A DNA stretch of 64,000 nt. It comes from Trogon surrucura. Its lineage: Eukaryota > Chordata > Aves > Trogoniformes > Trogonidae. Within the stretch, counting starts at the first letter, position 1. Each line of letters starts with the position of its first letter. Positions 38,146 to 50,100 of the stretch are shown piece after piece. Where the stretch lies: contig CM036617.1 of assembly GCA_020746105.1 (NCBI GenBank), forward strand, positions 34,935,898 to 34,999,897, written 5' to 3'. Both the position numbers and the translations under genes were made by a program. The notes beneath the pieces were generated by a model. The model made no database searches and was not told the DNA's origin. It saw nothing but the letters and a program-made list of their open reading frames with translations.

Positions 38146-41100
38146 CTGAGAAGAAAAAGGCGAAAAGAATACCATTTATACATCAGTATTAAGTACCAAA
38201 CTCTTCATTTTCAGCATCCCCTTATTAGTCACTTTTATTATCTGCTCCTTCCCAAACAGATCATTTTCATGTACCTGCTTAAAAAACGACACCAACGTGA
38301 AGAAAACATGAGAAAGGTAATCAAAACTGAAGTCAATGTAGAACGATGCTGAACAATTTGTCTCAGAGAGAAGACTGAATTCTGAAATCACTTTAACTCG
38401 GCGTGATTGAGACTCACAGTACAGTGCTGCCTCAAACGTATGCAAGGTCAGCTGTCTCGAACATTCATCCAAAGCCAAGAGTTATCATTTCCATTCACCT
38501 CCAAAAACGGCGAGATAAAATTTTAGAAGTAATTTTGACAAAGAATCACTGAGGTTGTGCGCATGCACATCCCCCTCCAAGCCTCTCTTGTGCTAGATGC
38601 CTGGAATTACCAGGCAGAAACCACCACATTAAAGCTATTTAAACATGGTATGCCTTCTAACTTCTAGTTCTGAACACTGTCATTGCTTTACGCTCCATCT
38701 AACAATCTGATTACAGTTCAGTGGTCTTTTTGTGGTTTTTTTTTTTACTTGCCCCTTGAGTGCCAACCATCTGCTTGTAGTCACCAAAAACATCACAAGG
38801 TCTGCACCAGTAACTCACTATAATATACCTACTTTTTTTTTTTTTACACGAGAATATGATTCCAGCAGTACTGCACACTGCATAGCCTCTTCCAAGGCAT
38901 CTGGTTCAATCCTATTTTTTCATTTATCATTTCATTCATTCTATTCTACTCATCAGAAAAGATATTAGAAGAAACACCCAGAACTAGTTGCAGACACACG
39001 TAAATAAAAGCAAAAAGGCAAGGTTTGCTTAAAAACCTTTAGAACACTCCTACAGGATTCGAAATCATGAGAAACATTTCACGATGTAATAAAACAATTG
39101 GAAATAATTCAGTTCTCTTGTTCATGTTTTGATTTTGTTTGACTGGAGCCTTAATAGCTAAGACACACTCGAGGAAAGCGTGGCAGGGCAGGGGAAGGGT
39201 ACAAAATTTGCTACTGGAAAGAATATTTATTTATTTAAAAACTGTCTTTTTAGCTAGGAGTAGGATTTACTACATTGAGTATCTCTTCTTTCAAAAAAAG
39301 TAGACAAGAGAATCAAACATATAAAAACTGCAATAAACAGTGTATCCCGAATAACTTTTAAATGTGCGTTGATTTTCTACACATCTAGAGGGCAAGGTCT
39401 TAAAATAAATCCAAATCTACTGGAAGTGTTTTCACTACATTTACATCCTTAAGTGCTATATTAATTTTGTAGCCCTCCAATGAGAGAAAATTCAATCTCC
39501 TGATTGCCTAAGTGTTTGTTTATAATTACGTCCAAAAGGCTTCTCTCTTCCTCTTTGTCTGTGAGCAAATATTTTTTCATAAAATTAGTAACCAATATAA
39601 ATTGACAGACAATATATCAATATAAAACCAGTTTAATACCAAACTGTAAAGGTTAATAAGCAATCATTTTAGTAGTGCTCACTGGGGATGTTATTTTGTA
39701 AACTTCTATATATTCTTTATTTCTAATCATTCTCTCTTCATCATTTCGCATCTCTGATAACGTAAGTAACTTAAAAACTGTAACTATAGCTCTTTCTTCT
39801 ATCACTTCCAGCTGGTAAAGTATTATTTTAAAAAAAACCATTCTAATGTTGAATGTTATTTTTAAAAGCACATCTGTGCTACCCACAGCCAGAAGAAATC
39901 AAGACACAGACACACAAACAAGTCCTTCTGTAATGCCACATGCTCAAGATTACTCCAGGCCCTTGCTCTGCAGCTGAAGACATTACACAAGACGGTTTTT
40001 TAATTTATTTTTCTCTTTTTTTTTTTTTCCTAAGGCCACGCCAGAGGAGCTGCAGGGGCAGCACAGAGGCACAAATCCCTTCAACTGGTGCTCCTGCTGA
40101 GAAAATGCTCCATCTTAACAGCACACAGGAGGGCTCGCTACATCCATCTGAACCTACTCGGTGTCCAGCGGCAGGTGCATTACGGCTGTAAGAGCGGGTT
40201 GGTAAAAACTTCCCATCTTGGTAGAGGGAGCCGCCTCTTCAGCTCGACTCAACATCCCCACAGAGATCCACACTTCTGACTCACGTCTCCTAAGTATTGC
40301 TACAACAATCTTTGAATTTCATTATCAAAAAAATTTTGACCTAATAAGTGCTCTAGTGATTAAGAGGCCTCTGACCATCGTAACAGATCAGAAATACAGG
40401 AGAGAATTTTTTTACTACATTAGAAAAAGCGTAAAAAATGGAAGTGTGAAACCTAGTAAGAAGGACAACTTTTAAATTAAGCTAAGGGGTGAAGACAGCA
40501 GAGAGAAAAGCATCGACCGAACACTTCCCATGGCCAGGGGTCACAGTTATTCTTCATTTGCTTAAAACGGGGTGCTGGCAGGGAGCCCTGTAATTCTGTC
40601 AAGAAGATATAAAAACCTTCTGATTTCCCCTTTTGACTTCTGAAATACAGTGCAACTCTTCACCATCTGTTATTTTAAAGCAGAAACAGCAATGAACATA
40701 TGGGCTTTCTTTCTCAACCAGCTGTAGTGTAGTTAAAGTTATAATAATAGCCTTTCTCTAAGATAAATTTACATTAAAAACCTGGCCAGTAAAGCAACGG
40801 TGCCCAGCTCTACATTTTTTTCCAAGTGAATTCCAGGAAATCTGAAATTCGTCAGTGACGTACTTAGTGACTGCAGAACACTTCCCCATAGAAACTTACT
40901 TTCATACATGTGACTGGTCCATCTCAGTTCAAAACAGGAATGCTGGTTTAATGTAAAACTCTTATGGCTGCTTTTATCTGATTCGGAACAAGTTTTTTTA
41001 ACACGTAGAAGACTGGTCCCCAAGTTCCTAGTTTTAACTGAAGCAGCATTAGTGGAGACAACATTAAGGAAAGATGGGTAAAACTGTGGTTCGTAAAGCC

Positions 41101-44100
41101 TAGTTTATCTGAGAGAAGACACACAGAAGCTCAGTTCTATAAATGAAAAACATACATTTGCACTCAGTGTGGCTATTTAAACAATCACTAAACTTGAAGG
41201 ATCTTGTTTGAGCCTCCTCCTTCCCAGGTCTGTTTAAGAAAAGCGTTTACCTTTATCAGGATGATTCAAAATCATGATTCTTCTATGGGCTGTCCTGATT
41301 TTGGCCCTGCCAGCAGATGGACTGCAAAAATAAATTGAAGTGCTTACCATAAATGCAACTGTGCTCAGGCTATAAATTAAGTTTATACTGGCTTCAACAA
41401 TAATTAAAACTTGAGATTTTCACCATCTTGTGGACAAAACATAAAACTGCATCTCTGAGGAAGTAACAATAACAAAGGCATGTAAGATACACTGAGAAGG
41501 GCACGTTTAAAAAGCCCGTGTATTTGATGCATACAAATATCTTTCATTTCTAAAAAATACAATACATGCACTCATTTAAAACAAACAATTTGTGAGGGAA
41601 AAAACCTACAAACAAACAAAAAACCAAACCAGCAGCTCTAGGGTGTATCTAGCTGATCATTCTTACCATTAAATGCAGAAAATGCTTATTTTTTTTCCTC
41701 TTAGAAAGTGAGTATTTATACGACCAGTGACAAAACAACCAATATTTAATATTATCACATTTCTGTTCTACTGTAAATATTTTTATTGCTGCTATAAATA
41801 ATAATTCTCTCTGCTCAGGCCTGAAAAAAACACCCTGTATTTGTTATTTTTTTGCAAAGCTGTTCAATGTGTTACATTCAGGGACGTGCTGATTTACAAG
41901 TGCTACATAATGATGTTTCCTTCAACGACAGATACATAAAATATGTACTTGGCCTAAATTAAATACGTACCTTACCAGGCAAATAACCACTTACGGATGC
42001 AGTATGCCACCACGGTAAGGCTATCGTATGCAAAGGGGCAGTTTGAACAGTTTAGTTTTTCATAATTTGCTACCATGCAGAAATGAAGTAGTGTTTTCCA
42101 CTTCAGGTGACTTCTTAATCAGTGACAATTCAATTAATTAATCTTTTTGTAGATACAGTTTGAATGCAAGGTATCAGCCTAACTACATTCCCCAAGGTAA
42201 ACAACTTCTAATTATTATTCTGTCACAGGGAAATCAGGGTGTGTTGTAAAAATAGTTCACAGAACTGAGTAAGAAAGGAGTATCTCAATAGAACAGAAAG
42301 TGAGCCAGAAAGTACGAATTAAACAGAGGGTGAAAAGCCTTGAACTATATAAATACAAAAATTAATTTGTTATCAGACAGCTAAAATGATCTGTTTATTT
42401 GTAAAGCTGTTATTTAGTAATAAAATGGAAAACTGATATATCACATTTGAAAATTCAGATGGTCTAAGCCCAACTGTGGAAAAGTAGCAGTTTCCTATTA
42501 TGGAAAATCCTGCAGCTCTGCTCCAAGAAGCAACTGTGAAACCGGTGTTTTACTTCAAAATTTCTTACTTTATGAGATGTTGCTTTTACTGGTCTCTAAA
42601 GATTCTTAATCACTATCAGAGAAAACTTTAATGCCAAAATCACATTTCTGGTGAATTCACACAGCCTAACAACCTGAGTCACACCAAAGGTGTCTTCTAC
42701 CATCAAAAACTGGCTGAGAAGTCTATCACCTTGGTGGGAACAGTCAACACGCTGGAGGGCAGAGCTGACATTCAGGGGGACCTGAAGAGACTGCAGGAAT
42801 GGGGTGACAGGAACCCTTCACAAAATTGAACAAGGACAGAGGCAGAACTCAGCACCTGGGAAGGAAGAGACACCCTCACAAGGCTAGGAAATCATTGAAT
42901 AGAAATCATAGAACGCGTTGGGTTGGAAGAGACCTTTAAAGGTCATCTAGTCCAAGCCCCCTGCAGTGAGCAGGGACATTTTTCACTAGATCAGGTTGCT
43001 CAGAGCCTCATCAAGCCTGACCTTGAGTGTCTCCAGGGATGGGCCCTCCACCATCTCTCTAGGAAACCTGTTCCAGTGTCTCACCACGCTCATCGTAAAG
43101 AACTTCTTCCTAATGTCCAGTCTAAATCTGCCCAGCTCTAGTTTAAAACCATTGCCGCTTGTCCTGTCACTACACGCCCTTGTGAACAGTCCCCTCCTCA
43201 TCTTTCCTGCAGGCTCCCTTCAGGTACTGGGAGGCCGCTATAAGGTCTCCCAGGAGCCTTCGCTTCTCCAGACTGAACAACCCCAACACTTTCAGCCTGT
43301 CTTCACAGGAGAGGTGCTCCAGCCCTTTGATTATTTTTGTGGCCTCCTCTGGAACCCCTCCAACCCTGCCAGGATGGGGAGTGGGTCTGCTAAAAGGGAC
43401 CTGGGGCACGGCAAGAACAAGAGCCAGCAGCGTGCTCTGGCAGCGAAGGACAACAGCCTCCTGGGCTGTATGAACAGGAACATGGTCACCAGGTTGACAG
43501 AATCATCATCATAGAATGGTCTGGGCTGGAAGGGACCTTAGAGATCATTTTAATCCAATCTCCCTGTTGTGGGTGGGACGCCGATTCTCGACTAGGTCAG
43601 GCAACATGTGAGAACTGAACGGGAATCGAATCCGCGACCTTTGGTGTTTCAAGCACCACGCTCAACCCACTGAGCTAAACCGGCTCTCAGAAGCAGCTCT
43701 TCTCCACTTGGCCAACCACACGTAGCTGCGGCATCCAGAAAATGGGCACAAACTGAAACGGGAGGTGCAAGCTGGACATACTACTTTTTCACCCCAAAGA
43801 CAGTCCAGCAGTGACACAAGTTGCCCAGAGAGGATGCTCGTTCTCCATCTTTGGGAGACTTTCAAGACCTCCCGGATAAAGTCCTGAGCAACTTGCTCTG
43901 ACTCTACTGGTGGCTCTGTTTTGAGCAGCTGGTACAACTAGAGACCTCTCGAGGTCCCTCCCAGCTTGAGGGGATCCTATGCTTGCCCAGGGAGGTGGTG
44001 GAGGTCTCTGGAGACACTCAAGGTCAGGCTTGATGGGGCTCTGAGCAACCTGATCTAGTGAAAGATGTCCCTGCTCACTGCAGGGGGGTTGGTCTAGATG

Positions 44101-47100
44101 GCCTCTAAAGGTCCCTTCCAGCCCAACACATTCTATGATTCTATGATATACCTGTGCAATAAGGTACATTTAAAAATAAAATCAACTTTAGAAAAAAAAG
44201 AAATCAAACCAAAAGCCACTATGATTAAACTTTACATACTTTTGCGTTGGTACACTTACAAAATGTACTATACTTTTTTTAATGCAATAGCCTAATATTT
44301 TAAAACAGAAATGAGAAAAAAATAAGATTTTAAGTGTTTTAAACATTTTAAACTAATGATACATATTTTGTACATTAACAAACAACGAAGATATTTCCTA
44401 TGGAAAGAAAAAATACGCACCTTGTTTCACAGAGGAAACGGTTCAATATAGAACATCTTATTCATTTTTACCTAGAATTTAACTTACAATCTTCTGACAC
44501 ATTTTCTAACTCCAAAAGTTAAGCATTAGGGATTTGATAGTTGTAAACCATTACATCTAGGACAGCTATATTTCGCTAGCATTGTCTAATGTTTGGAAGA
44601 CACTGCTAATATTTTCACCTCCCACGTCATCTCAGACATTTCCCCCACCTCTCCCATCAGCGATCCCTTCTACAGACTACATGGTTGTTAATGTTATTGC
44701 TATATTTATACTGAATTTCTGTAATCCGTGTTGCTTCGTAACAACTAATGCAAGAAGACTAAAACTTAAAATATGTCTGTATTTCCAAAGACGGTTATTA
44801 GAGAATAACATTTGGAATATGGAGTGGGTCAATGTATTTGAAATTTACAAGCTACCATTAAATGCTCACCTTCATCATGGCTTGTATTTATTATTTACAC
44901 TGCCCAAGCATACTCAGCACTCAATAACGAAGAAAGTCTTTGCCTCAATATCGAGAATGATTTGGAATTGATGACACAGAGAAGAAGTGTTACAATAATA
45001 TGATCAGGGTCTAGACAGATCTAGTTTGTGTTTACGCTAGCATTTTCCATAATATTTTAAAACTCACCTGTTTTTTTGGGTGGCATGTCTATATATATAT
45101 ATATATATATATATGTGTATACACACATGCACACACACACACATATATATAAAAATATATAAAATTACAGTAAGCAGCGAGTTAAAACTGGTCTAAAAAA
45201 GTGTTTAAACAACACGAAAATTTCCTAGAAAGATGTTAGCCGTGCTTCTGCAAAATTAAAGGCTCCATCCTCTAAATATTAAGACCTTCCCTCAAATCTG
45301 ATTAAGTCTTGATATTTACAAGACTCGGAACAAATACAAGCCGTGTCACTGTTCTCAGTGTAGACTCAAGCTATTAAAATTAAAAATTAAAGGGGACTGA
45401 TTTCAGATGCGATGCAACTTCAGACATGTACGTGAGCAGCGTTCAGACTAGGGATTGCCACCGTAACCACACTTTAATGAGCTGCAATGTACTACTGTCA
45501 CGGGTCAGGTTACTCTGGAATATCACTGAATTTGCCGTTATAAAGTGAAAATCTTGATATGTTATCTAACTTGCAGGCCAAAGGAAACATTTCTGAAGAG
45601 CATTCCTACAGATGTCTTCTTCAGTATGCAAACACGAAATATTACAAACCAATGGCAATGTTTCATTTTACAGTTTCCTAAAATGAAATGCTAAACCTGC
45701 ATAATCTCCATTATGTCAGAAGTAAACAAACATCACACAGGATTTTAAGACACAGTTTTCACCATCTGAAATAATTTCTAGTTGTGATAATTAAAACCAT
45801 CCTCCTTATATTTTTTTTAAACCTTAAAAATCAGAACCTATTTAAACCATGAATAAATAAAAAAAATCTACTCCCTATGGCCAGATCTGCTCTTCTCATC
45901 TGGAAAGCTCTCAAGCTCAACAGAAAACATTGTGATATGTGCTACCATTGGTCATCTAAATGTTTTTGAAATAGTCCTCTGCAAAATCCATTGAATACGC
46001 AGCCTGGAAATTATTTCCCGTGCCTACTCCAAAGGACAAATCTCTCCAAATATTTTTGTCTGGGATATGCTACAACTTTTTTAATCCAAACAAATGGGAG
46101 AGGGGAAATAAAGAAAAAAATAAATTACTGACTTACTAAAAAAATGAGCAAAATTAATTTGTTTTCCTCATTTATTAATATAATCTACAATACTACTTAT
46201 CTCAAGGGGTTTTTTTGGAGAACAGACCATGTGACTGCACTAATTAGCACAGTATGTGCTATTCTGATTATTTCTAGAGCACCATTTCTCCACTGCAATA
46301 TGTTACCAAGCCTTCAAGCTAAGCATTAAGTTGCATGTTTTATTAGCATTTTATTGTTTGCTTTTTAGCTTAAGCAGAATATTAGAATGGTTTATAAGCC
46401 ATTAGAAGTCTTTTAAAAACAAGTTACAATTTTGGCAAGAGTTCCACATTCTCTTCATTCAACACTTACCAAACAAAAACATATTATTGCAACGCACCTA
46501 CCTTACACCTAAAATAAGACTGGCTTCTCGCCGACTCATTTTCTGTTCAAATCCTCCCTTATAGTATGATGAAAGACTCTAAAAAGTAAAGAAAGGGAAG
46601 ACAAGCAATAATTAGCTTTATGTACAAGGTGCCAGGACCTAAATTGTATTTATATGACCTCATTCAGAGCATCACATTCATCTATAATTTATTTCAAAGG
46701 CGTGGAATGACTACAAACCAGATAATATGAAAGGACTTCTCCTGAGTGCTAACACACACAAAAAACAACTTAAAAATAAATGTTTTTACAATCTTCTACC
46801 ACTAATAAGAGATATTAATAGCTACAATCATTAAAATCCTGGCTGCAGGCAAAAAGAGTCCAGAATCAAAGTACATACTAGCACATAGAGTAGGTACAGC
46901 GTGTGTGTCAGGGAGGGCAAGAGGGGGAGAGGAGGAAAACTTGTTCAGAACAGCTTTGGTACCAGCACAGTAGAAAACGGCAAAAGTCACAATATTTTGA
47001 CATCCAAGGAATTATTAACAATCACTCTAGATGCTTCTACAAAGAAAGTAGGTAAAAACAACAATATAAGGATAAGAATACGTTAGTATAACACACTCAT

Positions 47101-50100
47101 GAAAAGTCAACATGTTTTTTTCACATGAGGGGATGTTACTTAAAAATAATAATTCAAAAAAAAAAAAGGGTTCTTTGAAGGAACGCCGAAAAATAAACAA
47201 AAGGAAACAAACAAAGGCATTAGCATAAAGCCACAGCCTCTACTTCAAGTCACAGAGCTGGAGAACACTGTGGAAATCCTAACCAACTAACGCCTTTACA
47301 TCCTTCCCTAGACATTGATAACAACAATTGGCTACAGAATCTTGGGTTAGCTTTTTCAAACTCATTGGCATGTAAAAGACTTTAGCAATTCTTTCAAGAA
47401 GAGGAGAAAAAACATGAGAGGGATAAGAACATCAAAAGGGAGGTGGAGATGACAGTAAATTATTACAACTAATTGTCATAAAGAATGGATTGAAAGCATA
47501 TTTGTCAATGATAAATATATTTTAAATATATTTTAAAAACGTTAACTAAGCCACCACTGATAATTAGCAGTGATCTCCTCAATGCAAATGTTTCTATAAG
47601 AAGAATTAGGGACTAGCTCATTGCTACACAAATAAGAGTTGAAGCTGCACAAGTCCCAGAGGCTGCAGATGTAGCTCCAAGAGCTGCCTTTGGGAACTGG
47701 CACACAGAAATTGCTCAACAAGGCTGAAGATTTTTCCTCAATGCAAAACCTATCAACTGGGAAAAACCGAGCTTCTTTTGTGGCTATCAAAGGGAAGCCT
47801 GGTCGGAGACCATTTTTCAGTGCTACTTTTATCCCCAAGTAAAAATGGGCCTGGCCCTTAATAAAGCACTTCTCTCGCTAAATGTATCTTTTCGTATTCA
47901 GTGGGAATTCTGTCTGATGTTTACACAAACTCTCTCTTATGTAATTTCAAAACCACTAAGGCATTTAAAAGGTTCTGTGTATGATATGTAAGCAAAGCCT
48001 TTAATTAAGCTTAGGAGCAACATTCAGAAATACTTCACCTATTGCTACCATGAAGTCACACACAGCCGCATAAAAAGTTTTTTTCTGGTGTGCTGCTATG
48101 ACCAGAAACTAATTTTATCTTTCTTTTTCCCACCTCAAACCAGACATGAAACAACCACTACTGTAACACTACAGGTATCAAAGCTGAAGTAACTGTGGAC
48201 ATGTCATGTCCACAACAGAAAAAAATCTCTCAAGGAACTGCTGCCACAGCTACAGGGTAACACAAAACAGGTCTCCGACAGTGACATCAGAGATTAGAGT
48301 ATGTGACATTACGGGAACACATGGGGCTTCTCCAGTCCTCCAACAGGAAATTATGTTAGTGATTTAATGGCTACCAGATAACACCCTTGAGGAGGTAGAA
48401 CTGCACAGATATTTGCAATGATGCTGAATGGTCAGGTGAGAAAAGCACACTTGAATGTCTCTGAAAGATTTTCCAGAACTTCTCCCAAAGCAGTTTAGGT
48501 GCAGACGGATTTCCAAAATGGTTAATTTTTCTCTGCCCTACAATTCTGGTACACAGCTCTAATACAAGAGGACACTGATTCACTATTCATACAGAGAAGA
48601 GCAATATTTGAATCATTTCTAACACAGTTTGTCTCTGTTCTTGGTAGATTTCACCTAAAACACTAGCTGAAATAAGAGAATAGAGAGAGATGGCTACAGG
48701 TTTAAATTCAGAAATACAAGCCTACTTCCTTGACGTTGTTCTAACCTCAGGAAGCCTTGGTTCAGTTCACTTCCAAGAGGAATAAAAGGGACCACAAGAG
48801 GGGGACCAGGGGAACAACACTCCTCCCACTGTAAGAGAAGACAAGGTTTGTGACCACCTGAGGAACCTGAATGTACACAAGTCTATGGGACCCGATGAGA
48901 TGCATCCCAGAGTCCTGAGGGAACCGGCTGATTTAGTTGCCAAGCCACTCTCTGTATTTGAAAAGTCATAGCAGTCAGGTGAGGTCCCTGGTGACTGGAA
49001 GAAGGGAAACATTACACCCATTTTAAAAAAGGACAGAAAGGAGGACCCTGAGAACCATCGAACCATCAGCCTCACCTCTGTACCTGGGAAGATCATGAAA
49101 CAGATCCTCCTAGAAGCTCTGCTAAGGCACATGGAGGACAGTGAAGTGATTCAAGACAGCCATCACAGCTTCACCAAGGGCAAGTCCTGCCTGACCAACC
49201 CAGTGGCCTTCTATGAAGGAGTGACTACATCAGCGGACAAGGGAAGAGCAATGGATGTCATCTGTCTGGACTTCCTCAAGGCCTTCGACACAGTCCCCCA
49301 CAACATCCTTCTCTCTAAATTGGAGACACAGGAATTTGATGGGTGAAATGTTGGGCGGATAAAGAATTGGTTGGATGGTCACATCCAGAAGGTAGCGCTC
49401 ATTGGCTCGATGTCCAAAGAGAGACTGGTGACAAGTGGTGTCCCTCAGGGCTCTATACTGGGACCAGGGCTGTTTAATCTTCATCAATAACATAGAGACA
49501 GTGGGATCAAGGGCACCCTCAGCAAATTTGCAGATGACACAAAGCTGAGTGGTGAGATCAATATGCTAGAGGGATGCAATGTCCTCCAGAGGGACCTGGT
49601 CAAGCTGAAAAGTGGGCACATGTGAACCTCATGAGGTTCAACAAGGTCAAGTGCAATGTCCTGCATGTGGGGCGGGGCAAACCGCATCATCAATACAAGC
49701 TCAAGGATGAGGTGATGGAGAGGTGACAGAGAGCAGCCCTGCAGAAAAGGACTTGGGAGTATCGGCGAATGAAAAGCTGGACATGAGCCAACAATGTGCA
49801 CTCACAGCCTAGAAGGCCAACTGCGTCCTGGGCTACATCAAAAGAGTCGCAGCCAGCAAATCGAGAGAGGTGATTCTGCCCCTCTGCTCTGCTTTCATGA
49901 GACCTCACCTGCAGTACTGCATCCACCTGTGGAGCCCTCAACACAAGGACGTAGACCCGTTGGTGGGGGTTCCAGAGGAACTCCACAAAAAATAGTCAAA
50001 GGGCCGGAGCATCTCACCTATGAAGACAGGCTGAGAGAGCTGGGGTAGCTCAGCCTGGAGAGGAGAAGGCTTCGGGGAGACCTTACAGCTTCCTTCCAGT

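Larger units (their letters stand above)
42725..43981 (+). mobile_element. Old CR1 LINE, host of a nested cluster (interrupted twice)
   Basis: Plus-strand CR1 in three pieces: 42725-42891, 43353-43498 and 43688-43981. Laid against the minus-strand relative at 31443-32300, the pieces read continuously once the CR1 at 42892-43352 and the SINE at 43499-43687 are removed. The 3' end reads GAGGTCCCTCCCAGCTTGAG, then GGGATCCTATG. The left limit is approximate. It is too diverged to code. Confidence 0.82.
41322..46501 (-). other. DNAJC15 intron 4
   Basis: A 5.2 kb intron holding the nested CR1/SINE cluster at 42.7-44.15 kb and the compound TA/CA microsatellite at 45.1 kb. The parts between are AT-rich and unassigned. 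Confidence 0.85.

Noticed and set aside
42996..43514. 172-codon plus-strand open frame
   Set aside because: It reads antisense through the inserted CR1 and into the old CR1. It is an artefact of the nested repeats.
43613..43686. Possible functional tRNA gene on the minus strand
   Set aside because: The head resembles tRNA-Ile, but the anticodon position has changed to TGA, the acceptor arms do not pair, and it continues into a CR1 tail. It is the head of a SINE.
43789..44169. 126-codon minus-strand open frame
   Set aside because: Antisense to the ends of two stacked CR1 copies. No independent support.
46506..46510. Alternative splice donor GTGTAAG within DNAJC15 exon 4
   Set aside because: Using it puts the next exon out of frame with an early stop. 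The GTAGGT donor a few bases on restores the family sequence.
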